A stretch of 64,000 nucleotides of DNA from Carbonatibacter sp965199245 (GTDB lineage Bacteria; Pseudomonadota; Alphaproteobacteria; Kiloniellales; Kiloniellaceae). The translations under genes were made by a program, and so were the position numbers. Every line of letters begins with the position of its first letter. The stretch's first letter is position 1. The notes under the pieces are model-generated. The model saw only the letters and a program-made list of their open reading frames with translations. It was not told the origin of the DNA and made no database searches. The stretch is taken from the NCBI GenBank assembly GCA_965199245.1, contig CBDAQP010000003.1, positions 992,001-1,056,000 of the forward strand, in the 5' to 3' direction. Below, one piece after another: positions 54,001-62,339 of this stretch.

Positions 54001-54218
54001 ATATTGACTTGATAAACCGCACGGTCTCTGTCGGTGCACCCTCCACCCAATGGTGGACTCAACTGGCCACTGCCATTGTCGCAGGGTTATGTTTTGCGAC
54101 AATCCTCACGTTGCTCACGACACCCTGCGCCTTGATGATTCGGGCCAAATACCATCTTTTTAGAGCAAAGCGCAGAATGGACAAAGAGGCTCAGTCTTTG
54201 CCAAAAGAGTACCTCTAA
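51063..54218 (+). CDS. RND-family efflux pump, inner-membrane permease
   Basis: A 1051-residue AcrB-type proton antiporter. Twelve membrane helices occur in two groups with two large periplasmic loops. The N-terminus has THARTVLTALVLLLISGLVA and IPKEDTPDINVPFIYVSLH. The TM4 proton-relay motif is ILAVGMLVDGAIVVTEFADR, with the conserved Asp. The second half repeats it as GIIALAGIVVNNNIVLIDTY, followed by RLRPVMLTTITTILGLMPMA. Export substrate cannot be deduced; the hydrophobic-compound HAE branch is likely. Confidence 0.92.
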   Translation: MTAIITAALTHARTVLTALVLLLISGLVAYVTIPKEDTPDINVPFIYVSLHQEGLSPTDSERLLVKPVEQQLKSIEGVKEMTATAYQGGGNVRLEFDAGFDVDVAMNQVREKVDAAKLPAEADQPSVNEINLSLFPILVVNLSGAVPERTLLRAANRLQDKIESVQTVLEARIVGERKELLELIIDPVALESYNIDAKAVVAGISRSNIVVAAGTMDTGQGRFSIQVPGVFETTADILNMPIKSDGDAVVRAGDVVSLRKTFKDANDTARVNGQKALTIEISKRTGTNIIETINQVRAVVAEESAQWFDVIEVSFSQDESTKIKTMLLDLQNNVASAILLVLIVVIAALGFRSGLLVGLAIPGSFLTGILLLDAFGLTVNIIVLFSLILAVGMLVDGAIVVTEFADRKMSEGLTRFKAYQIAGHRMAWPIITATMTTLAAFAPLLFWPGTVGEFMRYMPLTLVMTLAASLVMALIVIPTIGSLIGKPAKKPQEKIEESTNYDLAMLSGLTGLYARVLKNALKYPGLVMLAAVGLLVASFVLYGQLGKGVEFFPKVDPDRFALQIRAQGNMSLNERDALVGEVEDIVLDLQREYGEFHSIYTTAQAKANSGGDMPEDVIGTIDIELIDWFARRRANVIIDDIRTRTQKLAGLAIEAREEEAGPPVGKAIQLEIFSHNSAKLYATARRIAGKFSETEGLLDIEDGLPLPGIEWQLSVDRAQAAKFDVDIALIGNYIRMLTNGMTVGAYRPNDSDEEVDIVVRLPKDNRTLDQMDQMRVKTEKGTIPLSNFVTRTAMPKVALINRVEGKRSLTVRAEVAPGFLADNLVQDLQEWAKAQDWSPDITIKFKGENEEQDNARAFLGQALVVALFLIAIILVTQFNSFYSAALILSAVIMSTAGVMLGLLVIQQPFSIIMSGVGIIALAGIVVNNNIVLIDTYDRLCKIHHDPVEAILRTGIQRLRPVMLTTITTILGLMPMALSMNIDLINRTVSVGAPSTQWWTQLATAIVAGLCFATILTLLTTPCALMIRAKYHLFRAKRRMDKEAQSLPKEYL

Positions 54219-54367
54219 AAACCTGCCGCCGAAGTTGGGTGGCAGGAAAGCTAATTTCAAGAGCCGGAGAATACTTGACGCATCTGGGGATCGCAGGTCG
54301 TGTTGCACACGCACGACTCTCAAGCAGCTTGACGCCCCAAAAAACGAGGATTGAGGTTTTTAGAGGT
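54211..54367. repeat. 14-bp inverted repeats at the ends of two convergent genes
   Basis: ACCTCTAAAAACCT (54211-54224) and its perfect complement (54354-54367) face each other 129 bp apart. Each contains the last Leu codon and TAA stop of the gene ending there, the RND pump and the CDP-alcohol transferase. The match may be a small element's terminal repeats, a recombination scar, or shared 3' structure. Confidence 0.55.
54222..54246 (-). terminator. Hairpin terminator for the phospholipid operon
   Basis: CCTGCCGCC (54222-54230) pairs with GGTGGCAGG (54238-54246), eight of nine bases, around a 7-base loop. On the minus strand it is followed by TTTTTA, so it most likely ends the operon that finishes at 54360. 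Confidence 0.65.
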
Positions 54368-54977
54368 GCTCAAAGGCATGACAGGCCGCATAGATGCGAA
54401 AAACAGTTGTTATCCAGCACAGCGCACCAAAAATCCACGCCATAACGGGGAAGAATTGGGGAAAGAGGCACACAAACACGAAAAAAGCAATTGTTTCCGC
54501 TCCCTCGGTCAGCCCCCCGAGGTAATAAAGGCTCTTTTTACCCCTGATGTCCGTCGAGAGGCCACGCTTGGCGGCAAAAACCGCAAACGCCAAAAAAGAA
54601 CAGCCCGTTCCAGTAAAGGCATAGATCAAAAAAGCCCCCGGGACGGCATTGGTTTCTGGTGCAAGGAAAACAAATCCCAAAACAACCCCAGAGTAAAACA
54701 GAAAGTCAAGGGTAATATCTAAATAGCCCCCCAAATCGGACTCTCCGCTTTGGGTTTGGCGGGCAACAGCACCGTCTAGCCCATCAAAAATTCGGTTGAC
54801 GACAATCGCAACCAAAGCCCACCCTGGGTTCTGAAGAGCCAGCAGCGGAAGGCACAGCATCCCAAAAACAAAACCCGACCAAGTCAATTGATTCGCACTC
54901 ATCCCCACAGAGGCCAACGTCCTCCCTACTCTGTTGAGAGGGGGATCAATCACTTGGCGCAACAGGCGATCAAACAC
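54360..54977 (-). CDS. CDP-alcohol phosphatidyltransferase family protein
   Basis: A 205-residue membrane enzyme with the family motif D-G-x2-A-R-x8-G-x3-D-x3-D in FDGLDGAVARQTQSGESDLG and GYLDITLDF (about 62-90), which binds the metal and CDP headgroup. About five membrane helices. It sits after pssA with a 3-bp gap. Members use CDP-diacylglycerol plus an alcohol; which alcohol is not evident. Not PgsA by its N-terminus. Confidence 0.85.
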   Translation of the reverse strand: MFDRLLRQVIDPPLNRVGRTLASVGMSANQLTWSGFVFGMLCLPLLALQNPGWALVAIVVNRIFDGLDGAVARQTQSGESDLGGYLDITLDFLFYSGVVLGFVFLAPETNAVPGAFLIYAFTGTGCSFLAFAVFAAKRGLSTDIRGKKSLYYLGGLTEGAETIAFFVFVCLFPQFFPVMAWIFGALCWITTVFRIYAACHAFEHL

Positions 54978-54980
54978 GGC

Positions 54981-55874
54981 TCACCTCAGATCTGCACCGT
55001 CTGACGCACCATCTTCATTGACAGAATCGGACGGCAAACGCGACTTTTGACGCTCTTTTTGCGCGTCCATCTTACGAATCATCGCGCGAAAAGAAAACTG
55101 TGCCAGAACAATGCTGAGTCCATAACCAAAACCAGCGAGGGCCAGTGCGATCCACGGCGTCGAGAGCAACAATGCCCCATAGGCAGCGATCACTACCATG
55201 ACCAATCCGACAAACCTGCGCGGAATATGAATGCGCTTGGATGAAAAGGTCGGGAGTGTCGAGACAAACAAAGCCCCCACCACCACAAAAAGGCCCCCGC
55301 TCAACAGTCCACTCCGCCAAAAGGTATCGCCCATCTGGAAACTCATCACCATGGGAACCAAAATTAGACCTGCCCCCCCGGGGGCTGGCACACCGACAAA
55401 AAATCGTGTGGCCCAAACTGGCGGATTTTCATCTATTAAACCCGTGTTGAAACGCGCCAAACGCATGGCGCAACAGATGGAAAAAAGAACCGCAAGAGCC
55501 CACGCAAACCCGCCCGCATCTGGCAAGGCCCAAAGGTAAACCACCAACGCCGGTGCAACGCCAAAGCTGACAAAATCAGCCAGCGAGTCGAGCTGCGCAC
55601 CAAAGTCACTTTGGGATTTGAGTAACCGCGCCGCCGGGCCATCAAGACCATCCGTGACCATCGCCACAACAATTCCAAAAACAGCCAGTTCCCATTTTTG
55701 CTCAAGGCCCGCGCGAATAGACGACAACCCCGCACACAACCCCAACAAAGTCAAGGCGTTGGGAACCAGACGCGCAATCGAAAGACCACGCAGACGTTTC
55801 CGGCGTATGGTTCCGCGTCGCACCTTATCGCGCCTCGGCCCGACGTTGCTTTTCTTCGGAACAAATATCCGCAA
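54981..55874 (-). CDS. pssA: CDP-diacylglycerol-serine O-phosphatidyltransferase
   Basis: Makes phosphatidylserine from CDP-DAG and serine, the precursor of phosphatidylethanolamine. The catalytic motif is DGLDGPAARLLKSQSDFGAQ followed by LDSLADFVSFGVAPALV, the latter specific to PssA type II. Eight predicted membrane helices. The N-terminal 30 residues are basic, and the start at 55874 overlaps the 3' end of psd by 50 bp. Operon order psd-pssA matches other alphaproteobacteria. Confidence 0.92.
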   Translation of the reverse strand: MRIFVPKKSNVGPRRDKVRRGTIRRKRLRGLSIARLVPNALTLLGLCAGLSSIRAGLEQKWELAVFGIVVAMVTDGLDGPAARLLKSQSDFGAQLDSLADFVSFGVAPALVVYLWALPDAGGFAWALAVLFSICCAMRLARFNTGLIDENPPVWATRFFVGVPAPGGAGLILVPMVMSFQMGDTFWRSGLLSGGLFVVVGALFVSTLPTFSSKRIHIPRRFVGLVMVVIAAYGALLLSTPWIALALAGFGYGLSIVLAQFSFRAMIRKMDAQKERQKSRLPSDSVNEDGASDGADLR

Positions 55875-56544
55875 TCACCGTTTCGCCCCCGACCATACGC
55901 TGTCCAGTCGCCACCAGCGGTTCTGTTCCCTGTGGCAGATAAATATCAACCCGACTGCCAAAACGAATCAGGCCGAAACGCTCCCCTGCCCTGACCGTTT
56001 GACCAATGTGTAAACTGTTCAGGATACGTCGCGCGATCAGGCCCGCAATCTGGACAAAGATGATTTCTTTGTTGTCTGCGGTTTCCATTTTGACAGACAT
56101 CCGCTCGTTTTCTTCGGATGACTTGTCCAAAGCCGCATTCAAAAACTTGCCATGATGATAGGCTGTTTCTGTCACCCGTCCATCCGTCGGAATGCGGTTG
56201 ACATGCACGTCAAAGACACTCAAGAAAATAGAAATGCGCGTCTGCGGCTCATACCCAGCCCCCAACTCCACAGGGGGAACAGCCGTTTCAATAGCGGAGA
56301 TCACCCCATCAGCCGGACTGATAACAAGCCCCGGACGCACAGGGGTCTGACGCAGAGGATCGCGAAAAAACCACGCACAAAACCCTGCAGCGAACAGCCC
56401 AAGAAAGACCAGCGGTTCCCAAATCAAGGCCGCAAGAACAGAAAAAATCAATGCCCCGGCGATAAAAGGCCAACCTGCCCGATTGACGGGAACCAAAACG
56501 TGCTCAAGCACTCCATGTCTCCTTACGGTTGAACAACATTCCAC
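55825..56544 (-). CDS. psd: Phosphatidylserine decarboxylase proenzyme (short type)
   Basis: Converts phosphatidylserine to phosphatidylethanolamine. A 239-residue PSD type with N-terminal membrane anchor (GWPFIAGALIFSVLAALIW). Motifs: FFRDPLRQTPVRPGLVISPA DG, SIFLSVFDVHVNRIPTDGRV, and near residue 200 RFGLIRFGSRVDIYLPQ, in which the Gly-Ser bond of FGS self-cleaves to form the pyruvoyl group. Works directly with PssA next door. Confidence 0.92.
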   Translation of the reverse strand: MECCSTVRRHGVLEHVLVPVNRAGWPFIAGALIFSVLAALIWEPLVFLGLFAAGFCAWFFRDPLRQTPVRPGLVISPADGVISAIETAVPPVELGAGYEPQTRISIFLSVFDVHVNRIPTDGRVTETAYHHGKFLNAALDKSSEENERMSVKMETADNKEIIFVQIAGLIARRILNSLHIGQTVRAGERFGLIRFGSRVDIYLPQGTEPLVATGQRMVGGETVIADICSEEKQRRAEAR

Positions 56545-56598
56545 ACAGAAAAAAGGATGCCTCTGGGCGGAATATACAAAGGAAAGACCCTACTGGGT

Positions 56599-57717
56599 TC
56601 AGTCCTCTTTAGGAAGAACAAAAATCTGCCCGGGATAGATCAGATCAGGATCCCTGATTTGATCCTGATTGCGTTGATAGATGACGGTATAACGCCCCCC
56701 CTGTCCATATATCTGGCGGGAAATCCGCCAAAGACTATTGCCTGGTTGCACCTTAACAACACGCTCATGACTGTCCACAGTAACAGGCAACGAACGAGAA
56801 AAAGGTAACTCAATACGTTCCAAAACCCTGTTCTGCGGCCCAACACGATCAACGCGAAGCTGGTGCAGGCCCTCGGCAACCTCATCAGGGGGGCGGATCA
56901 CCCATTGACCATCTTCCCCGGCCTGATCCGTGCCAATGATTTCGTTATCAAGGTAAGCAATCACCCGATCACCACTCTGACCACGCCCGGCGAAAACAGC
57001 CCGCCCCTCATCATCATAATCAACCGTTTCAACCACCAATGCTGAACGGTCATCCTTTTGGTCTTGCCCTGTGTCATCTTGACTCGCCTGATCTCGATCC
57101 TGTGCAGGCATCTGCATCACCTGAGATGGCGTGCCATCAGACTGACGCGGAACCAACACCGCAAGGATCTCTCCCGTACGCTCTTCGCGCAACGGCACCT
57201 CGACAATCGCAACCTGACTTGAAGACACCTCACGCCCTGCCGCAGAAAGGCCCTTAAGCACAAAGGAATGGGTTCCGGGTGCCAAAACACCATCTAAAAC
57301 GAAGGCCCACTGCCCTCCAGAGTCAACATCAACCTCACCGAGAACCTCTTCACCATCGAGAATATGCACACGCCCCTGTCCACGCCCTGCCATAACAAGA
57401 CCGCCATTTTCATCCACACGCACAATATCAAAGGACGGCGCGACATTTGAACCAGCCCCTGAATCCGAACCTAAATCTCCGACCGAACGCAGAGCGGTCG
57501 TTTCCTTTTCATCTTGTGCGCTTTCATCCCGTTTCGTTAATTCTTGGGGTACGCGTTTCGGGGGAAAAGATCTTGAGGACTTGGACTCTTGTACGAAATC
57601 ACCCCGAGAGCGGACGTCCCCCCCCTCTCTATCGTCCTGAAAGAGGAGCAACCACCCCCCCACGGCGAGAGTAAAAAGAACAACAGCCACCAAAACCAAA
57701 CGCAAAAAAATAGGCAT
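56599..57717 (-). CDS. LysM-domain protein with bacterial Ig-like repeats
   Basis: A 372-residue membrane-anchored protein. One N-terminal helix (FLRLVLVAVVLFTLAVGGWL) is followed by a charged linker and two Ig-like modules (DENGGLVMAGRGQGRVHILD; DDEGRAVFAGRGQSGDRVIA), each with the sequence V-F-A-G-R-G or similar. The C-terminal LysM is PGNSLWRISRQIYGQGGRYT then YPGQIFVLP. It probably holds peptidoglycan. Transcribed ahead of psd-pssA with a 54-bp gap. Confidence 0.85.
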   Translation of the reverse strand: MPIFLRLVLVAVVLFTLAVGGWLLLFQDDREGGDVRSRGDFVQESKSSRSFPPKRVPQELTKRDESAQDEKETTALRSVGDLGSDSGAGSNVAPSFDIVRVDENGGLVMAGRGQGRVHILDGEEVLGEVDVDSGGQWAFVLDGVLAPGTHSFVLKGLSAAGREVSSSQVAIVEVPLREERTGEILAVLVPRQSDGTPSQVMQMPAQDRDQASQDDTGQDQKDDRSALVVETVDYDDEGRAVFAGRGQSGDRVIAYLDNEIIGTDQAGEDGQWVIRPPDEVAEGLHQLRVDRVGPQNRVLERIELPFSRSLPVTVDSHERVVKVQPGNSLWRISRQIYGQGGRYTVIYQRNQDQIRDPDLIYPGQIFVLPKED

Positions 57718-57803
57718 TGCTCACGGCTCCTCAAAAACACGCTTTAATTTGAAATTCTAACACATTCCCAATGCCATGAAAAGCATGTCAAGCAAGAAAA
57801 TAG

Positions 57804-57856
57804 GCGCAAGGTCAAACTGGAAAGAGCCTTGCGCTCGTGCCCTTTCGTAGGGTACG
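57804..57856 (+). other. Two consecutive hairpins in the icd leader region
   Basis: GCGCAAGG (57804-57811) pairs perfectly with CCTTGCGC (57827-57834). A second weaker stem, CGTGCCC with GGGTACG, follows directly at 57836-57856. They sit in the 250-bp gap between the divergent LysM gene and icd, about 120-175 bp ahead of icd. Could be a structured leader or small RNA; no known riboswitch recognised. Confidence 0.35.
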
Positions 57857-57978
57857 ATTTGCTCCATTATTAACAGTAGACCCCTTCTTGATAGCAAGAT
57901 CGGGGGACGGTCTAGAGTGCGGGCGTGTGACAGTCACCATGACCACCCGTACTGTACGCAAACAGGAGCATGAGACAA

Positions 57979-59193
57979 ATGGCAAAAATCAAGGTCAAAA
58001 ATCCGGTTGTTGAACTGGACGGCGATGAGATGACTCGCATCATCTGGCAAAAAATAAAGGACAAACTCATCAAACCCTACCTGGATATTGATCTCAAATA
58101 CTATGATCTATCCGTTGAAAAACGCGATGAAACGAACGACCAAATCACCATTGATGCGGCCAATGCGATCCGCGCATACGGTGTTGGCGTCAAATGTGCC
58201 ACGATCACGCCTGACGAAGCCCGCGTCAAAGAATTTAACCTCAAAAAAATGTGGCGTTCCCCAAATGGAACCATCCGCAATATTCTTGGCGGGACAGTCT
58301 TCCGCCAGCCGATTATTATGCAGAATGTCCCACGCCTGGTTCCTGGCTGGACCCAACCCATTGTGATTGGACGCCATGCCTTTGGCGACCAATATCGCGC
58401 AACGGATTTCAAGGTTCCCTGCCCAGGCACACTGACCCTAACCTTTACCCCCGCAAATGGCGGCGAATCAATCACCCACAAGGTCTATGATTTCGAAGCC
58501 GCAGGTGTTGCAATGGGGATGTATAACCTTGATGACTCCATTCGTGGCTTTGCCCGAGCCTGTTTTAACTATGGCCTTGATCTGGGATGGCCCGTTTATC
58601 TGTCAACCAAAAACACCATCCTCAAAGCCTACGACGGACGTTTCAAGGATCTGTTCCAAGAGGTCTTTGATGCCGAATTTAAGGACAAATTCGCCGCCAA
58701 AGGCATTCTTTACGAACACCGCTTGATTGACGATATGGTTGCCGCTGCCCTGAAATGGACAGGCGGTTTTGTCTGGGCCTGTAAAAACTATGATGGTGAC
58801 GTTCAATCGGATACTGTCGCCCAGGGTTTCGGTTCCCTTGGTCTCATGACTTCGGTTCTGATGACCCCCGACGGCAAAACGGTTGAGGCCGAAGCCGCAC
58901 ACGGAACTGTCACGCGCCATTACCGCCAGCACCAACAGGGCAGAGACACCTCGACAAATCCGATTGCATCGATTTTTGCCTGGACTCGCGGCCTGAAATT
59001 TCGCGGAACCTTCGACGAAACGCCAGAGGTCGTCCGCTTTGCCGAAACGCTGGAACGTACCTGTATTGAAACGGTCGAGCAGGGACAGATGACCAAAGAC
59101 CTCGCACTTTTGGTCGGCCCGAACCAGGCGTGGCTGACAACCGATCAATTCATGGATGCCCTGGACAACAACCTGCAAAAGGCAATGGCCTAA
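57979..59193 (+). CDS. icd: NADP-dependent isocitrate dehydrogenase
   Basis: A 404-residue TCA-cycle enzyme of the eukaryote-like homodimeric class common in alphaproteobacteria. The start at 57979 (MAKIKVKNPVVELDGDEMTR) suits the AGGAG at 57963; the ATG at 57970 is too close. Phosphate/isocitrate-binding motif WRSPNGTIRNILGGTVFRQP, then DDMVAAALKWTGGFVWACKN YDGD and NADP loop GTVTRHYRQHQQG. Complete and intact. Confidence 0.95.
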   Translation: MAKIKVKNPVVELDGDEMTRIIWQKIKDKLIKPYLDIDLKYYDLSVEKRDETNDQITIDAANAIRAYGVGVKCATITPDEARVKEFNLKKMWRSPNGTIRNILGGTVFRQPIIMQNVPRLVPGWTQPIVIGRHAFGDQYRATDFKVPCPGTLTLTFTPANGGESITHKVYDFEAAGVAMGMYNLDDSIRGFARACFNYGLDLGWPVYLSTKNTILKAYDGRFKDLFQEVFDAEFKDKFAAKGILYEHRLIDDMVAAALKWTGGFVWACKNYDGDVQSDTVAQGFGSLGLMTSVLMTPDGKTVEAEAAHGTVTRHYRQHQQGRDTSTNPIASIFAWTRGLKFRGTFDETPEVVRFAETLERTCIETVEQGQMTKDLALLVGPNQAWLTTDQFMDALDNNLQKAMA

Positions 59194-59214
59194 CCCCATC
59201 ACGAAAGACCCAAC

Positions 59215-59769
59215 ATGATGTCGTTGTTCAAGGGCCTTACGCCCCTTCTCGTCGCCTTTTTAACTGTGGGTGTCAGTTTGCCTGCAGTGGCTTTTGATTC
59301 GGAAAATACTCTGGTTATCACCTTAAAAGACGGGCCTGTGACCATTGAAATGCGCCCTGATTTAGCCCCAAACCACGTCGCCCGCATTAAAGAACTCGCC
59401 CGCGCAGGGTTTTATGATGGCCTCGTTTTTCACCGCGTGATTGACGGCTTCATGGCTCAAACTGGCGACCCGGACGGAAACGGAACTGGTGGCAGTGGTC
59501 AAAAACTCGCCGCAGAGTTTTCCCGCGAACCCTTTGAACGTGGCACCGTCGGCATGGCCCGGTCGCAAAATCCCAATTCTGCAGACAGCCAGTTTTTTAT
59601 CATGTTTGGCAGGGCCGCCAATCTGGACGGTCAATATACCGTGTGGGGACGCGTTATTGACGGCATGGAGGCTGTGGACAAAATCAAACGCGGCAACCGG
59701 GCACAAAATGGCCGCGTCGCCACACCGGACAAGATGATATCTATGCGCGTTTTGGCAGATACGCAATAA
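59215..59769 (+). CDS. Cyclophilin-type peptidyl-prolyl isomerase with signal peptide
   Basis: A 184-residue periplasmic PPIase. The signal peptide (LFKGLTPLLVAFLTVGVSLP, cleavage after AVA) is followed by the cyclophilin core: HRVIDGFMAQTGDPDGNGTG with the catalytic Arg, RGTVGMARSQNPNSADSQFF and YTVWGRVIDGMEAVDKI. Starts 21 bp after icd. A near-copy without signal peptide follows. Confidence 0.92.
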   Translation: MMSLFKGLTPLLVAFLTVGVSLPAVAFDSENTLVITLKDGPVTIEMRPDLAPNHVARIKELARAGFYDGLVFHRVIDGFMAQTGDPDGNGTGGSGQKLAAEFSREPFERGTVGMARSQNPNSADSQFFIMFGRAANLDGQYTVWGRVIDGMEAVDKIKRGNRAQNGRVATPDKMISMRVLADTQ

Positions 59770-59801
59770 GCCGCGAAAACCTGACGAGAAAGCAACACAA
59801 C

Positions 59802-60290
59802 ATGACAGAAAAAACACGCGACCCTGAAAACACACTGGTCATTGAGCTGGAGGCCGGATCGATTACGATTGAGCTTTTGCCCAAACTCGCCCCCCTACAC
59901 GTTGCCCGGATTAAAGAACTCGCCCGCGACGAATTTTACGACGGCATCGTTTTTCACCGCGTGATCGAAGGTTTCATGGCCCAAACGGGCGACCCGGACG
60001 GAAACGGAACCGGTGGGAGTGGCAAAAAGCTGATCGCAGAATTTACCGACCATCCTTTTGACCGTGGCACGGTCGGCATGGCCCGCGCACAAAATCCCAA
60101 TTCCGGGGACAGCCAGTTTTTCATCATGTTCGCCCCCGCCCCACACCTCAAGGGAAAATACACCGTCTGGGGTCAAGTGATCGACGGCATGGACATTGTT
60201 GACGGCATCAAACGCGGCCAGCCCGGAAGCGGCACCGTTGAAAACCCCGACCACATGAAGAGCGTCCGTGTCCTGGCAGACATCGCGTGA
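59802..60290 (+). CDS. ppiB: Cytoplasmic cyclophilin-type peptidyl-prolyl isomerase
   Basis: A 162-residue PpiB-like PPIase without a signal peptide. Core motifs FHRVIEGFMAQTGDPDGNGT, RAQNPNSGDSQFFIMFAPAP and YTVWGQVIDGMDIVDGI. Highly similar to the preceding gene, including shared insertions, which suggests tandem duplication followed by loss or gain of the export signal. 32 bp after the first copy. Confidence 0.92.
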   Translation: MTEKTRDPENTLVIELEAGSITIELLPKLAPLHVARIKELARDEFYDGIVFHRVIEGFMAQTGDPDGNGTGGSGKKLIAEFTDHPFDRGTVGMARAQNPNSGDSQFFIMFAPAPHLKGKYTVWGQVIDGMDIVDGIKRGQPGSGTVENPDHMKSVRVLADIA

Positions 60291-60455
60291 AGGAAGCCGA
60301 AAAGCACATCACTGTCTCTTGGGTTTCCAGCGAAAGATGCCTCACTATAGAGCAGTCAAACCCGCTTCTACGCCAAAAATTTGATACCGTCGGCGAAATT
60401 CCAGGGGCAGGACCGGTCACTGAACAATGTCGCCCTGCGCTGAGACGGGAAAGGA

Positions 60456-61142
60456 TCATCTCTTGGCCAGAGCTAGACTGAGTGCCTTGGCTCCCTCGAC
60501 GGTCAGTTGTGTGATTTTTTCGAGTGACTGTTCGAAATTGTGTCGGGGGCCTGCGAGATTAAAAGCCGCGACGACCTGACCTGTTCGGTCAAAAACTGGC
60601 GCGGCGGCCCCGGAAGCACCTTCGATGATGCCGTGCAGATTGACGGCGTAGCCTCGCTTGCGAATCGTAGCGAGTTCTGTATGGTTGGCTGTGCTGTCCG
60701 AGTTCCTGTAAGCAAGGATGCAGAGGCCCGACGTGACCTGATGAAGTTCCCTAATCTTGGCGATATCCCTATCATAGACAAGCTCCTGATTTGAGGGCAG
60801 AACCTTGACGATGTAGCGTAGCTTTTCAGCAGGGTTTACAACGGCCAAAAATGCAGAGACCCCTGAGTCGTCCGCAACCTGTCTCAAAATTGGCTCTGCC
60901 AGATTAGCCAAGTCAATCTGCTTTTGCGTCATGCCACCAACACCGACCGCGCTTAGCAGACTGTACCGACCATTTTCCGAGCGGCGAACGTATTTTTTCG
61001 TGACAAGGATGTTGAGTAGGCGCAGGCAGGAGCTTTTTGCAAGCCCCGTATCAGTCGCAGCAGAGGACAGAGTGCAGGGTCTCTCTGCTCTGGAAAGATA
61101 CTCAACCAGATCAAGAATATCCGATGCCCCCGTCGGCTTCAT
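60456..61142 (-). CDS. IclR-family transcriptional regulator
   Basis: A 228-residue regulator. The start at 61142 (MKPTGASDILDLVEYLSRAE) is chosen over the longer frame to 61181. The winged HTH is TLSSAATDTGLAKSSCLRLL then NILVTKKYVRR (about 30-60). The effector domain has LAEPILRQVADDSGVSAFLA and ends with AAFNLAGPRHNFEQSLEKIT. Divergent from tctCBA, so probably its tricarboxylate-responsive regulator. Confidence 0.88.
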   Translation of the reverse strand: MKPTGASDILDLVEYLSRAERPCTLSSAATDTGLAKSSCLRLLNILVTKKYVRRSENGRYSLLSAVGVGGMTQKQIDLANLAEPILRQVADDSGVSAFLAVVNPAEKLRYIVKVLPSNQELVYDRDIAKIRELHQVTSGLCILAYRNSDSTANHTELATIRKRGYAVNLHGIIEGASGAAAPVFDRTGQVVAAFNLAGPRHNFEQSLEKITQLTVEGAKALSLALAKR

Positions 61143-61315
61143 ATTTGCCCCCACTTGAACGATCCAGCGATTGTCACACACACCCGACCTCTATCATCCG
61201 AACAAAATAACGAAAATGATCCTGATGGCAATAACTTGTGATGTGCAAAACCAGAATCACCACGTGAAAGATTGTAGCTTGACAGCCAATAGCTCTGGTT
61301 TTACGTTCATAATAT

Positions 61316-61330
61316 GGGACATTTTGTTCC
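61316..61330. promoter_or_regulatory. Inverted repeat between iclR gene and tctC
   Basis: GGGACA-TTT-TGTTCC, imperfect by one base, lies 36-50 bp ahead of the tctC ATG, where an IclR dimer could sit over the promoter. A TTGACA at 61279-61284 may be the -35 box. Proposed operator only. Confidence 0.3.
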
Positions 61331-61365
61331 TTATATGAAAAAATATTAAACAAGGAGGAATAAAA

Positions 61366-62325
61366 ATGAGTACTCTCAAGTCTTTGATCCTGCGTGTTCT
61401 CTGTGCTTTTGTTGTCTTTTGGATATCTCCCGTTTTGGCGGATTTCCCAGAACGCGGTCTGGAATTCGTTGCGGGCTACAAACCCGGCGGCGGTCATGAC
61501 ACCCTGTTGCGCTCCATGGCCAAAATCCTGAGAGAGGAAGGAATCGTTCAACAACCGATAACTGTAGTCAATAAGCCCGGAGGCAGTTCTGCCGTATCCA
61601 TGGGCTACCTCAACAGCAAAAAAGGCGATGGTCATTATCTGATGTCCATTACCTCGTCCCATATTACGACACCATTGAACTCAAATATCGGTCTGGATTA
61701 CACCAGTTTCACACCCATCGCCCGTCTGGGGATTGATCCTGAACTTCTGGTAGTCAATCCCTCTGGCCCCTATAGATCAATGGATGACATTCTCGGGACA
61801 GAAAAAACCCTGAACGTCGGTGGAACGGCAACGGGTAGTATTGAACACATTGTCGCCATTCAGTTTGGCAAGAAAACAGGCAAGAAAATCAACTACATTC
61901 CCTTTCAGGGCGATGGACAGGTTATTGCCGCCTTGCTGTCGAACCAGCTTGATTTCGTGATTACCAATCCGGGTCCAGTGGCGGACTACCTCAAGACGGG
62001 AAAGTTCAGGGCACTGGCCATCAGCACCGAGAAACGCATTGCCGCCCTCCAAAACGTTCCGACCTTCAAGGAACAAGGCCTTGATATTCTACTCAGCCTC
62101 TACCGTGGTGTAACGGCCCCGGCTGGGATCAGTGAGGAGGCAAAGCAGTTTTTCATCAACAAACTGTCTGAACTCAGCAAAAATCGACAATGGAAAGAAA
62201 AATATCTGTCTCCAAACTCTGTTGTGCCGGGGTTTCTCAGCGGCAAGGCCTTTGAGGACTATCTGTCTGCAACCCAAGAGGTTTACCAGGAGACTCTAAT
62301 GGAACTTGGCCTCCTCAAAAAATAA
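61366..62325 (+). CDS. tctC: Tripartite tricarboxylate transporter substrate-binding protein
   Basis: A 319-residue periplasmic Bug-family receptor. Signal peptide LKSLILRVLCAFVVFWISPV, cleavage after LA. Typical motifs: VAGYKPGGGHDTLLRSMAKI, VVNKPGGSSAVSMGYL, FTPIARLGIDPELLVVNPS and YIPFQGDGQVIAALLSNQLD. AAGGAGGA precedes the ATG. First gene of tctCBA, divergent from an iclR gene. Likely ligands are citrate-like or aromatic di/tricarboxylates. Confidence 0.9.
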   Translation: MSTLKSLILRVLCAFVVFWISPVLADFPERGLEFVAGYKPGGGHDTLLRSMAKILREEGIVQQPITVVNKPGGSSAVSMGYLNSKKGDGHYLMSITSSHITTPLNSNIGLDYTSFTPIARLGIDPELLVVNPSGPYRSMDDILGTEKTLNVGGTATGSIEHIVAIQFGKKTGKKINYIPFQGDGQVIAALLSNQLDFVITNPGPVADYLKTGKFRALAISTEKRIAALQNVPTFKEQGLDILLSLYRGVTAPAGISEEAKQFFINKLSELSKNRQWKEKYLSPNSVVPGFLSGKAFEDYLSATQEVYQETLMELGLLKK

Positions 62326-62339
62326 GAAAGGAGGGACGG

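Noticed and set aside
60291..60455. Short plus-strand frame after ppiB
   Set aside because: 64 codons, partly inside the convergent iclR gene, no motif. The gap shows nothing I can support.
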